From the NCBI RefSeq assembly GCF_024199845.1, contig NZ_JANADO010000001.1, positions 8,916,001-8,980,000 of the forward strand: 64,000 bases of DNA. Direction: 5' to 3'. A program made the translations under genes and the position numbers. Position 1 is the first letter of the stretch. Every line of letters begins with the position of its first letter. The notes beneath the pieces are model-generated. The model ran no database searches and had not been told where the DNA came from. It was given only the letters and a program-made list of their open reading frames with translations. Of the stretch, positions 9,260 to 17,752 are shown one piece after another. This stretch comes from Bradyrhizobium sp. CCGB12. GTDB taxonomy: Bacteria > Pseudomonadota > Alphaproteobacteria > Rhizobiales > Xanthobacteraceae.

Positions 9260-10250
9260 ATTCGCCTGGCCATGGCTGTTCCTGCTGTTGCCGCTGCCGA
9301 TCCTGGCGTGGTGGCTGCTGCCGCCATACCGGGCGAGACAGCCCTCGGTCCAGGTGCCGTTCTTCGAGCGCCTGGCGGCGGCGACCGGACAGGTGCCGGA
9401 GCGGGGCGCGGTCATCCTGGAGCGCCGTGCGGTGCAGATGATCGTAGCAGCGGTGATCTGGGTATTGCTAGTCGCAGCACTGGCCCGGCCGCAATGGGTC
9501 GGCGATGCCGTGACGCGCGACGTGTCCGCGCGTGACCTGATCCTGGCCATCGACATATCGGGGTCGATGGATCAGCGCGACTTCAAGGCGCCCGACGGTG
9601 CAATGCTCACTCGCCTCGACGGCGTCAAGCGCGTGATCGGGGATTTCATTGCGCGCCGCAGAGGTGATCGTGTCGCCTTGCTCCTGTTCGGCACGAAGGC
9701 TTATGTGCAAGTGCCATTCACCCAGGACCTTCGGACGGCGCAGCAACTGCTCGATCAGGCTGCGGTCGGCATGGCCGGCCAGCAGACGGCGATCGGTGAC
9801 ACCATTGGGCTTGCCATCAAGACATTCGCGGCCAGTACGGCGAAGCAGAAGCTGCTCGTCCTCCTGACCGACGGCAACGACACCGCGAGCCGCGTGCCGC
9901 CCGAGCACGCCGCCGACATCGCCCACCAGAACGACGTTACCGTCTACACGATCGGCGTCGGCGATCCCGCTGCCTCCGGCGAGAACCGCGTCGATCTCGG
10001 CGCTCTGCAACGGGTCGCCAGCACCACCGGCGGGCACTTCTTCAGGGCCGAGGATGGCGCCGAGCTCCAGGCGATCTATGTCGACATCGACCGGCTGGCG
10101 CCGGCAAAATTGGAGACCCAGTCGTGGCGGCCGAAGTTACCGCTGTTTCAATGGCCACTTGGTGGCGCCGTCATGTTAGGCCTGCTGCTGTGGCTCGCGC
10201 TTCTGCTCGGGAGCGAGTGGCGCCGGATGAGGAGCGTGAGCCGTGCATGA
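9252..10250 (+). CDS. BatA-like von Willebrand factor A membrane protein
   Basis: 332-residue inner-membrane protein with two N-terminal helices (about 8-25 and 62-78), a vWA domain and a C-terminal helix (about 307-325). The metal-ion-dependent adhesion site is intact: DISGSM at Asp101-Ser103-Ser105 and LLTDGND for the distal Asp. This is the BatA architecture, in which the vWA domain hangs between membrane anchors. Start at 9252 overlaps the previous gene by 8 bp; the next gene overlaps its end by 8 bp. Acts presumably with the MoxR ATPase; target unknown. Confidence 0.92.
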   Translation: MLEFAWPWLFLLLPLPILAWWLLPPYRARQPSVQVPFFERLAAATGQVPERGAVILERRAVQMIVAAVIWVLLVAALARPQWVGDAVTRDVSARDLILAIDISGSMDQRDFKAPDGAMLTRLDGVKRVIGDFIARRRGDRVALLLFGTKAYVQVPFTQDLRTAQQLLDQAAVGMAGQQTAIGDTIGLAIKTFAASTAKQKLLVLLTDGNDTASRVPPEHAADIAHQNDVTVYTIGVGDPAASGENRVDLGALQRVASTTGGHFFRAEDGAELQAIYVDIDRLAPAKLETQSWRPKLPLFQWPLGGAVMLGLLLWLALLLGSEWRRMRSVSRA

Positions 10251-11766
10251 CGCGGCCGCGATGCCCTTCCATCTCTTGCGCCCGCTCTGGCTGCTCGCGC
10301 TGATCCCACTTGCCGTCGTGTTCATCGTCCTGCTTCGACGGCAAAGCGTGGGCGCGCAATGGGGCAGGGTGATCGCGCCCCATCTCCTGACTCACCTGAC
10401 CGTGCGGCCGCAGCGCGGACGCCACATCAATCCGCTCTATCTGGTGGCGTTCGCCATGATGACGGGCGTTGTCGCGTTGTCCGGACCGACCTGGCGGCGT
10501 GAGCTGCCGCCCTTTGTCGAGGACAAGGCGCCGCTGATGATCGCGCTCGCGGTCGGCTCGTCGATGAGCGGGACGGATGTCGCTCCCTCGCGGCTCGAAC
10601 GCGCCAAGCAGAAGATCCGGGATCTGCTTGCGGCCCGCACGGGCGCCAGGACCGGGCTCGTCGCCTATGCCGGCACCGCACATCTGGTGATGCCACCGAC
10701 CGACGACCGCTTCGTGATCGAGCCGTTCCTGGCCGCGCTTACCCCGGGGCTGATGCCAGCGGACGGGAAGAATGTTGCCAGCGCAATCGCGCTGGCCGCG
10801 GTCGCGCTCGCCACGGAGCCCGTCGCCGGCACCATTCTGCTGGTCGCCGACGATCTTGGCGCTGCGGATGCGGCGACGGTGCGGCAGGCGGCCGGGCGCA
10901 ACAACCTCGTCATCCTAGCGGTGAGCGCCGATGTGTCAGCGATGCCGGGTGGCGCGGACGTCATCCGGGTCAGTATCGACGGCGCAGATATCGCGCGGCT
11001 CGAGCGCCGGATCGAAACGCGCTTCCAGGCAGCCCAGGGCGACGCGTTCGGCACGCAATGGCGGGATGAGGGGTATTGGCTGCTGCCGCTGCTGGCGCTG
11101 TTGAGCCTGCTCTGGTTCCGGCGCGGCACGACGGTGGCGTGGGTCCTCGCCCTCTGCATCACTTTCCAGGTTGGTCCGTCGAGAGCCGAAGAGACATCGC
11201 GGCTCGCCAGCTTGTGGCTGACGCCGGATCAGCAGGGACGGCTCGCGTTCGATCGAGGCGATTATCAAGCCGCGAAAACGCTGTTCGCCGATCCGATGTG
11301 GCGCGGCATCTCGGCCTACCGTGCCTATGACTTCATTGCCGCGGCCGAGGAATTCTCGCGCGTCGATACGCTCGAGGGAAAATTCGCGCTCGGCAATGCG
11401 CAGGCGCAGAACCATGCCTATGAGAAGGCGCTCAAGATCTATGACGAGGTGTTGAAGGCGGAGCCCGGCAATGCCGCCGCGAAGACCAATCGCGCCATCG
11501 TGCAGGCGGCGCTGGATGCGCAGGAGGAGAAACGCCGCAAGCAGGAGCAGAACGCCGCCGCGCCGCCCGATCTGAAAGCCGACGAAATGCGGGTTGATCC
11601 CAAGCAGAAAGGCGGCAAGCGGATCACTGTTACACCGCAGGATGTCACGACGGCCGGCGCGGCCGAAGCCTGGATGCGCCAGGTCCAGACCTCGCCGGCG
11701 GACTTTCTCAAGATGAAATTCGCGATCCAGGCCGCCGCCCCGGCACAGGGGAGGGCATCGCAGTGA
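10243..11766 (+). CDS. BatB/BatC-like fusion: degenerate vWA domain plus TPR repeats
   Basis: 507 residues: two N-terminal helices (about 15-31 and 65-79), a vWA domain, a third helix (YWLLPLLALLSLLWF, about 278-292), then a tetratricopeptide region (LAFDRGDYQAAKTLF, FALGNAQAQNHAYEKALKIYDEVLK, about 335-425) and a charged tail. The MIDAS is broken: where BatA-like proteins have DxSxS this one has AVGSSMSGTD, lacking the first aspartate, so metal-dependent ligand binding is doubtful. The vWA-TPR chain corresponds to BatB and BatC joined. An internal ATG at 10261 is an alternative start. GTGA overlap with the BatD-like gene. Confidence 0.88.
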   Translation: MHDAAAMPFHLLRPLWLLALIPLAVVFIVLLRRQSVGAQWGRVIAPHLLTHLTVRPQRGRHINPLYLVAFAMMTGVVALSGPTWRRELPPFVEDKAPLMIALAVGSSMSGTDVAPSRLERAKQKIRDLLAARTGARTGLVAYAGTAHLVMPPTDDRFVIEPFLAALTPGLMPADGKNVASAIALAAVALATEPVAGTILLVADDLGAADAATVRQAAGRNNLVILAVSADVSAMPGGADVIRVSIDGADIARLERRIETRFQAAQGDAFGTQWRDEGYWLLPLLALLSLLWFRRGTTVAWVLALCITFQVGPSRAEETSRLASLWLTPDQQGRLAFDRGDYQAAKTLFADPMWRGISAYRAYDFIAAAEEFSRVDTLEGKFALGNAQAQNHAYEKALKIYDEVLKAEPGNAAAKTNRAIVQAALDAQEEKRRKQEQNAAAPPDLKADEMRVDPKQKGGKRITVTPQDVTTAGAAEAWMRQVQTSPADFLKMKFAIQAAAPAQGRASQ

Positions 11767-13145
11767 AGGTTTGGATGGGCTCTATCGCGGTGCTGCTCGG
11801 CTGTGCGCTCCAGTCGCCGGATGCGCGTGCGCAACAGGCTGTGACGCCGGACCCGATCGTGCAGGTGACGATCAGCCCGCCGCGAATCGTGGTCGGACAG
11901 CAGACCACGCTGAGTATCCTGGCCCTGGCGCCGAACTACATGACGTCGCCGCCCGAATTGCCCGACTTCCAGGTAAGCAACGCGGTGACGCGGCAGTTGC
12001 AGAGCGTCAACACCAGCGAGCAGCGCGACGGTGTGTCCTATGCCGGCGTACGCTTCGAATACGCGATCTCGCCGCAGGAGCCAGGCTCCTACGCCGTCGT
12101 CGGCCAGAGCGTCAGGATCAAATTTGCGGCCGAACCACCCGCGACGCGCGACGTGACCGTAGCGCTGCCGCCGGTTTCATTCGAGGCGTTCATTCCGGAC
12201 GCGGCAAGTACGCTTAGCCCGTTCGTATCGGCCAGCAGCCTGACCGTCGAGCAGGACATCAAGCGTTCGGCCGAGCCGCTCAAGGCCGGTGATGCCGTGA
12301 CCCGGACGATCACGATCAGGGCCGAGGGGACGCCGGCGATGCTGCTGCCCCCTCAGCAATTCCCCGCCATCGACGGCTTGAGGCTCTATCCGGTGCAGCC
12401 GAAGCTTGAGGACAAGGTCGACGGACGCACCGACGTCATGACGTCGACCCGCATCGACTCCGCAACCTACATGTTGGAGCGGGCGGGCGACTATGAGTTG
12501 CCGGCCATCGCCATCGACTGGTGGAATGTCGAGAGTGGCAAGATCGCGCAGGTCCGTCTTGACGCCGTGCCACTCAAGGGAATTGCAGCCGCAGCAGGGT
12601 CGGCCCCTTCAACCGGCCAACCTCGGGGATGGGCGTGGGATAGAGCTTTCGATTTTATCATCGACCACTGGCGAGCCGCACTTCTGCTGACGGCTCTTAT
12701 CTCCGTGCTGGCCTGGTTTACGCCTCGTTTGGCTCGTCGCGCCGCCACCGATCTTCGTCGGCGCCGCGAGGCGCATCTTCGGTCGGAGGCGTTTGCCTTC
12801 CACGAGTTGCGTCACGCGATCCGCCGTCGCGACGCCAAGGGATCGTATTTCGCCCTGCTACAATGGCTCCCGCGCATCGACACGGTCACCGCGCGGGACT
12901 TCAAGGCCGCGGCACGCGATCCGGAGCTTACCCGACAACTCGGCGCGCTGGAGAGACAATTGTTCGCGGGCCGGCGCGGCTCGGCGGGATGGTCCTCAGG
13001 TGACCTGTTGCGACATGTAACCGCCGCTCGCCGTAGCCTGCGTCCGCGTGCCACGCCGCGCGACGTGGCGGGCCTGCCCCAATATTTGAATCCGGCCGGG
13101 ACTTCGCACGTCACTGCGCATGAGAACAGAAAGCCCGCCAGATAA
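11763..13145 (+). CDS. BatD-like protein
   Basis: 460-residue secreted and membrane-anchored protein: signal peptide (about 1-23, ending ARA before QQAV), tandem beta-sandwich domains in the periplasm (VQVTISPPRIVVGQQTTLSI starts the first), one membrane helix at about 303-320 (LLLTALISVLAWF) and a cytosolic tail rich in Arg. This is the BatD (oxygen-tolerance, PF13584-like) layout. It starts with GTG overlapping the previous stop and ends the run of overlapping genes; 93 bp separate it from sulfatase 2. As the periplasmic arm of the MoxR-Bat module it is the component best placed to touch exported sulfatases, which is inference. Confidence 0.86.
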   Translation: MKVWMGSIAVLLGCALQSPDARAQQAVTPDPIVQVTISPPRIVVGQQTTLSILALAPNYMTSPPELPDFQVSNAVTRQLQSVNTSEQRDGVSYAGVRFEYAISPQEPGSYAVVGQSVRIKFAAEPPATRDVTVALPPVSFEAFIPDAASTLSPFVSASSLTVEQDIKRSAEPLKAGDAVTRTITIRAEGTPAMLLPPQQFPAIDGLRLYPVQPKLEDKVDGRTDVMTSTRIDSATYMLERAGDYELPAIAIDWWNVESGKIAQVRLDAVPLKGIAAAAGSAPSTGQPRGWAWDRAFDFIIDHWRAALLLTALISVLAWFTPRLARRAATDLRRRREAHLRSEAFAFHELRHAIRRRDAKGSYFALLQWLPRIDTVTARDFKAAARDPELTRQLGALERQLFAGRRGSAGWSSGDLLRHVTAARRSLRPRATPRDVAGLPQYLNPAGTSHVTAHENRKPAR

Positions 13146-13238
13146 GCTGAACACAAGGAGCCAATTCAGACGGAACGGACGATCGAAACTCGATATCACC
13201 AGCGCTAACCAATAAACACGTAGATCAGGGAGCGTCGA

Positions 13239-14927
13239 ATGACCAACGAGACGAAGTCAGCGGGCAATGCCGCGACCGATTCCAACAGCAGCGATAATTC
13301 AGCCATTCACCGCCGGGCCGTGTTGCTGGGCACATCGTCGATCGTTGCCGCGGCCGCGCTGACATCGCAGGCGCTGGCGCAGGCCCAGAAGGCGGCGCCT
13401 TCGGCAGCGCCCGCTGCTGCTCCCGCCAGTGGCCGCAAGCCCAACATCCTCGTCATCTTCGGCGACGATATCGGCATTCCCCAGATCAGCGCCTACACCA
13501 TGGGCATGATGGGTTATCGCACGCCCAACATCGACCGGATCGCGCGCGAAGGCGCGATCTTCACCGATTCCTATGGCCAGCAGAGCTGCACCGCGGGTCG
13601 CGCCTCCTTCATTCTCGGCCAGGAGCCGTTCCGGACTGGTCTTCTCACCATCGGCATGCCCGGCGATCCCCACGGCATCCAGGACTGGATGCCGACGATC
13701 GCGGATGTCCTCAAGACCCAAGGCTACGCCACCGGGCAGTTCGGCAAGAACCATCTCGGTGACCGCGACGAGCATCTGCCGACCAAGCACGGCTTCGACG
13801 AATTCTTCGGCAATCTCTATCACCTCAACGCGGAGGAAGAGCCGGAAGGCTATTTCTATCCGAAGGATCCGAACTTCCGGAAGCAGTACGGCCCGCGCGG
13901 CGTGCTCAAGGCGTCCGCCGATGGCAAGATCGAGGACACTGGCCCGCTCAACACGGCACGCATGCCGACGGTCGATGAGGAGTTTCTGGGCGGCGCCAAG
14001 GATTTTATCGGGCGTCAGGCGAGGGCCAACCGGCCGTTCTTTGTCTGGTTCAATGCGACGCGGATGCACGTCTTCACGCATCTGAAGCCGTCGTCGCTCG
14101 GCAAGACCGGCAAGGGTATTCATGCCGACGGCATGGCCGAGCACGACGGCATGGTCGGCGAATTGCTTCAACAGCTCGACGATCTCGGCATCGCCGACAA
14201 CACCATCGTCCTCTACACCACGGACAACGGTGCCGAGCTTGCCCTGTGGCCGGACGGCGCCCAGACGCCCTTCCACGGCGAGAAAGGCACTACCTGGGAA
14301 GGCGGCATGCGCATCCCGATGATGGTGCGGTGGCCGGGCGTCGTGAAGCCGGGCACGCAATACAACGAGATCATCTCGCTGATCGACTGGTTCCCGACGC
14401 TTTGTGCCGCCGCCGGAATCCCGGACATCAAGGAGAAGATGAAGTCCGGCTTCGCGGGCGCCGGCGGCAAGAGCTTCAGGGTTCATCTCGACGGCTACAA
14501 CTTCATGCCGTTCTTCAAGGGAGAGGCCAAGGAGCCGCCGCGCGATGCGATCTACTATTTCGACCAGGGTGGCAACCTCAATGCGATCAGGTGGAACGAC
14601 TGGAAGCTGAGCTTTGCGACGGCGTCCAAGGGCAACATCGCGACCGCGACCCGCGAAGTCCCGGCTTGGTCGCTCATCGCAAATCTGCGCATGGATCCTT
14701 ACGAACGCGGCATGGAGGATGGAGGGGGAGCGATCGATTTCCTCGCCCGGAACATGTGGCTGATCGTGCCCGTACAGGGAAAGATCAAGGAGTTCTTTTC
14801 CGACTTCGACCAGTTCCCCTATCAGGAAGGCAGCTCGCTGAACGCGAGCGGCATCAATTACGGGCTGCTGCGGCAGCAGGCGGCTTTGAAGCGGCTCAAT
14901 GAGCTTGAACGCTTGAAGCCGCAATAG
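13239..14927 (+). CDS. Arylsulfatase-type sulfatase 2, Tat-exported
   Basis: 562-residue type I sulfatase, paralogue of sulfatase 1. Export signal differs: HRRAVLLG at residues 24-31 with a moderately hydrophobic stretch and an ALA-Q cleavage region reads as a twin-arginine signal, meaning export after folding. Active-site residues: FGDD (Asp76, Asp77), SCTAGR with Cys117 as formylglycine site, GQFGKNHLGD, TTDNGAE. A low-complexity Ala/Pro linker (about 50-65) joins signal and catalytic domain. It is likely matured by the FGE at 4.0 kb before export. Separated from BatD by 93 bp with a ribosome site near 13230, it may be transcribed with the cluster. Confidence 0.93.
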   Translation: MTNETKSAGNAATDSNSSDNSAIHRRAVLLGTSSIVAAAALTSQALAQAQKAAPSAAPAAAPASGRKPNILVIFGDDIGIPQISAYTMGMMGYRTPNIDRIAREGAIFTDSYGQQSCTAGRASFILGQEPFRTGLLTIGMPGDPHGIQDWMPTIADVLKTQGYATGQFGKNHLGDRDEHLPTKHGFDEFFGNLYHLNAEEEPEGYFYPKDPNFRKQYGPRGVLKASADGKIEDTGPLNTARMPTVDEEFLGGAKDFIGRQARANRPFFVWFNATRMHVFTHLKPSSLGKTGKGIHADGMAEHDGMVGELLQQLDDLGIADNTIVLYTTDNGAELALWPDGAQTPFHGEKGTTWEGGMRIPMMVRWPGVVKPGTQYNEIISLIDWFPTLCAAAGIPDIKEKMKSGFAGAGGKSFRVHLDGYNFMPFFKGEAKEPPRDAIYYFDQGGNLNAIRWNDWKLSFATASKGNIATATREVPAWSLIANLRMDPYERGMEDGGGAIDFLARNMWLIVPVQGKIKEFFSDFDQFPYQEGSSLNASGINYGLLRQQAALKRLNELERLKPQ

Positions 14928-14954
14928 CGGGAGAGCAGGGAAGGGATCGCTGCA

Positions 14955-15192
14955 ATGGTGGCTCGGCTCACTGCACCACTATGTGGGTCTCGCGACCACG
15001 GCGGTTGCGGTGGCGCAGCCGGGCGATCCATTGTCATCCTGGAACGACGGCGCGGCGAAATCGGCGATCGCCGATTTTGTCGCGCGCGTTACCTGCGATG
15101 GTGGGACGGACTTCGTTCCCGCCCGCCGGGCGCATCGCCATGTTCGACAACGACGGCACGCTCTGGTGCGAGCAGCCGATCACTGTCGCCCG
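14955..15192 (+). pseudogene. HAD-family phosphatase remnant (N-terminus, frameshifted)
   Basis: Two frames together give the start of a periplasmic HAD phosphatase: GLATTAVAVAQPGDPLSSWN and AIADFVARVTCDGGTDFVP in one frame, then after a shift near 15120 AGRIAMFDNDGTLWCEQP in another. FDNDGTLW is the HAD nucleophile motif DxDGT. Homology stops abruptly after about EQPITV, exactly where the dispersed repeat region begins, so the rest of the gene has been lost or displaced. Confidence 0.75.
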
Positions 15193-15224
15193 TCGGGCAA
15201 CACACCCCGCCACCCCGTCAACCC

Positions 15225-15830
15225 CTCCCCACAAAAATATTCCACTTTACCGAAATTCGGAAATGGCGTATCTGTCGCTTCATCCCGGCTCACCCTTGAG
15301 GGGCGGTCATTGTCGTGGTGATCGCAGGGCCGGGCTTGCGGTGGACGCAGCAGCGTCGGGCGCGAGCAGCCAAGGGCGGGGCGGATTGCTCTCCGTGAGC
15401 CCCATGGCTTCGCGCGGACGAACGGCGCTGTCAGGTTCGTCTCGTCTGTAAGTTTCCGGCTCCGTCGACAGGGCCGGGAAGACTGCGGCGAAATGGCGAG
15501 CCGTGCGTACGGCAAAACCGTGTGGTCCTGGCCGTCGTTGCTACGGTCAAGCTCTTGCGGATGCGGCAATCGCGTCAACCGGCGCGGTGCTGGCGACTTC
15601 CGCCGGGGCGAGGGAGGCCAGAAGGAATTCGGCTCCCGGGAGAGCACGGCATACGCCGTCCGACCATCGCGCAGGGAAGGCCGAGTGATTGGCTACACCT
15701 GTATGCTGCTGTGCGGTCTTTTTGCGCTACATCTTCGCGCAGCGGACCGTGGGTGCCAGCCGGCACCCGGCTTTCCCTGCGCCCTCTTGGCTTCGAGGGT
15801 GGAGAGATCAAGCAAAGCTCGGGCGAAATG
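15225..15830. repeat. Dispersed non-coding repeat of the Bradyrhizobium group
   Basis: From about AAAAATATTCCAC (15234) the sequence matches, from memory, a long repeat present in many copies in Bradyrhizobium/Rhodopseudomonas-group genomes. Its spurious frames include peptides such as TAYAVRPSRREGR and GCQPAPGFPCALL that are found as bogus hypothetical proteins throughout those genomes. No real gene, transposase or clear terminal inverted repeat is visible. Boundaries are approximate. Confidence 0.6.
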
Positions 15831-15909
15831 CGCCGCGGGGAGGAGAAGCCATGCCTGCTGTCTCGCTAGCACGTAACAACCATGAAAATTGCGGCACGCA
15901 AGCGGCCAT

Positions 15910-15940
15910 CTGGCCCGCATCAGGTGTTGACGCGGGCCAG
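15910..15940 (-). terminator. Hairpin downstream of the truncated phosphoesterase
   Basis: Perfect 9-bp stem CTGGCCCGC/GCGGGCCAG with a 13-base loop, 13 bases past the minus-strand stop at 15953. The trailing U-run is weak (AATTTT about 17 bases on), so it is a likely but not classical terminator of the minus-strand phosphoesterase/LolA-like unit. Confidence 0.5.
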
Positions 15941-15952
15941 AGCCCTTTCTTG

Positions 15953-16900
15953 TCAGTGCCAGCCGCCTTCGCCGGCCTTGAGCGCGGCAGAGAGGCTGCG
16001 AACCCGGCGCGTCACCAGCGGATCGAGATCGAACCGCTTTTCGAGCAGCCTGAGAATCGACGTCGTGTCGAAATCCTCATGGGCGACACCCGATTTGTCG
16101 AAACGCCTGGAGATCAGCAGCGCCGGGACCCGGGTGCCCGGACCCCACTGATCCGCAGCAAGGGCTTCGGCACCGTGACGGTTGTGCGGCGGCGGAGGAA
16201 CGTGATCCCACTGACCGCCGAACTCGTCATAGGTGATGACGATCAGCGTATCCTTGCCATCAGGTCCTTCGACGATCGCCTTGATGAGATCGACGAGGTG
16301 CTGGCTGCCCTCGGATTCGCTGGTGTAGCCGGGATGCTCGTTCTCCTCGCCGACCGGCTTGATGAAGCTGACCTGCTTCAGCCGGCCGTTCCTGGCGGCC
16401 TGGATGAACTCAGCCTCATCCTTCAGATGGTCCTTGCGGGCCTGCGTTCCCGGTGCGTAGGTCGCAAAGTAGTTGAGCGCCTGGTGATGGAACTGGAAGT
16501 CCACGTCGGGGCAGTTCGGGAAGACCGCCGTAGTGAGATGGTTCGGATCGGTGCAGGTGGTGCCGTTGCCGTTGGTCCAGCCGGATGCGCCGACATCGCC
16601 ATTGACGTTCGACCAGCCGCCCGAATACCACGCCCAATCAACGCGCTTGGCCGACAGACGATCGCCGATGTTCGGCGTGTGCAGTGGCGGCAGGCGCTTG
16701 ATATCAGCGGTGCCTGGAGAATAAGGCTGATAGAACGGCTGCGTCGTGTTGACCGCATAGTCGCCGCAGGCAAGGCCCGTCGGCAGGCCGGTCTGGTTGC
16801 ACTTGGCGGTGAGCTGCGCATCCTTCACGGTGGTGGTCGGCGTATAGAGCGGCGTGCTGGTCGGCATGCCGTTCGCATCGACGATGGAGTGGAAGTCCGG
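15953..16900 (-). pseudogene. Phosphoesterase family protein (AcpA/PLC-like), 5'-truncated
   Basis: C-terminal two thirds of a PF04185-type phosphoesterase (acid phosphatase AcpA/phospholipase C group): PTSTPLYTPTTTVKDAQLT, SFIKPVGEENEHPGY, TLIVITYDEFGGQWDHV and GPGTRVPALLISRRF are all present. The N-terminal third with the catalytic-site ENHSFD-type motif and any signal peptide is missing: the homologous frame begins just after the stop of the upstream LolA-like gene at 16955. An internal ATG at 16867 could start a 304-residue product, but it would lack both the nucleophile region and export signal. Best read as a deletion remnant beside the full-length paralogue at 17.8-19.8 kb. Confidence 0.72.
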
Positions 16901-16954
16901 TTGCTGCCGGCGGCAGGCCAGCAGCCGCAGTGACGCGGAACGCTTGCGCCGGGC

Positions 16955-17647
16955 TCACTCCGAGTCCGGCTGCGCGACCCACACGTCGCTCTGCTTGATC
17001 CGGCGGATCAGCGCTTGCGGATCGAATTTGCCGATGCCGGCGGGAATCTCGAACGCTTGCGCCGGCTGGGGTTCGTCGCGGATGCGATCGGCGGTGATTA
17101 TCGTGCCGTCCTCCGTCTTGATCCGGACCGGGAATCTGCGCTCGCGGTCGACCCAAGCGAGAAAGGTGGAGCCGGATGGTGTCGCGACCCGGTAAACGTA
17201 CATTGCTCGCCCCGCGATCGTCTCCTCGCTCTCGCGCTGGCAGTGCCATGTCGGAAGATCAGTCGGTGCGGATAGCTGCGCCATCGCCAGCCATTGCCGG
17301 CAGGGATCGTTCGGATCGACCGGAACGAGCATCCCCGTCAGGGGGCTCGATTGCTTCGCGTCCATGAAAACGCGCGCGCCGGGGCGGACGAAATAGGCCG
17401 CAGGCCCCGCCATGTCGATCAGGAAGAAGCCATCGGGCAGCGCGGCTGCCTCTAACCGCTCCTTTCCGTCCGAGACACGCAAGCGTCCCAGTGCAGTCGT
17501 CGTCTCGTCCTTTCTGGCAACAAGATCAGCAGAAAATTGCTGCGCCTCGAGCGATCCCGCCGTCGCTGCCAGGAGCGTGGCGGCGAGCAGGGAGGCTTTG
17601 AGGAGCCTGCTAACCGGCGAGACCTGTGCATCGATCTTCATGGACAT
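16955..17647 (-). CDS. LolA-like periplasmic protein, function unknown
   Basis: About 230 residues with a Sec signal (LLKASLLAATLLAATAGSLEA before QQFSADLV). The mature part reads as a lipoprotein-carrier-like half barrel: FSADLVARKDETTTALGRLR, an internal MAGPAAYFVRPGARVFMD strand, a Cys pair (CRQW, WHCQRE) that could form a disulfide, and TFLAWVDRERRFPVRIKTEDG, which resembles LolA/LolB and DUF4412 proteins. Three in-frame starts exist (17641, 17647, 17665); 17647 has a GGGAA element upstream. It ends directly against the truncated phosphoesterase frame, so a deletion joined the two. No function can be assigned. Confidence 0.7.
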   Translation of the reverse strand: MSMKIDAQVSPVSRLLKASLLAATLLAATAGSLEAQQFSADLVARKDETTTALGRLRVSDGKERLEAAALPDGFFLIDMAGPAAYFVRPGARVFMDAKQSSPLTGMLVPVDPNDPCRQWLAMAQLSAPTDLPTWHCQRESEETIAGRAMYVYRVATPSGSTFLAWVDRERRFPVRIKTEDGTIITADRIRDEPQPAQAFEIPAGIGKFDPQALIRRIKQSDVWVAQPDSE

Positions 17648-17752
17648 ATTCCCGGGTTGCTTCATGGCGGACAGGACAACGCCGACCGAACTATGGGTTC
17701 GGCCGGCGCCGGCATCAGGGCGATCAATGTCTCGTGCTGGACGAGAGATCGA

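Noticed and set aside
13299..14924. 541-codon open frame on the minus strand opposite sulfatase 2
   Set aside because: It mirrors the real gene codon by codon, has no ribosome site or family match and results from high GC at third positions.
15689..16933. 414-codon plus-strand frame
   Set aside because: Runs from the dispersed repeat into the antisense of the phosphoesterase fragment; no family features.
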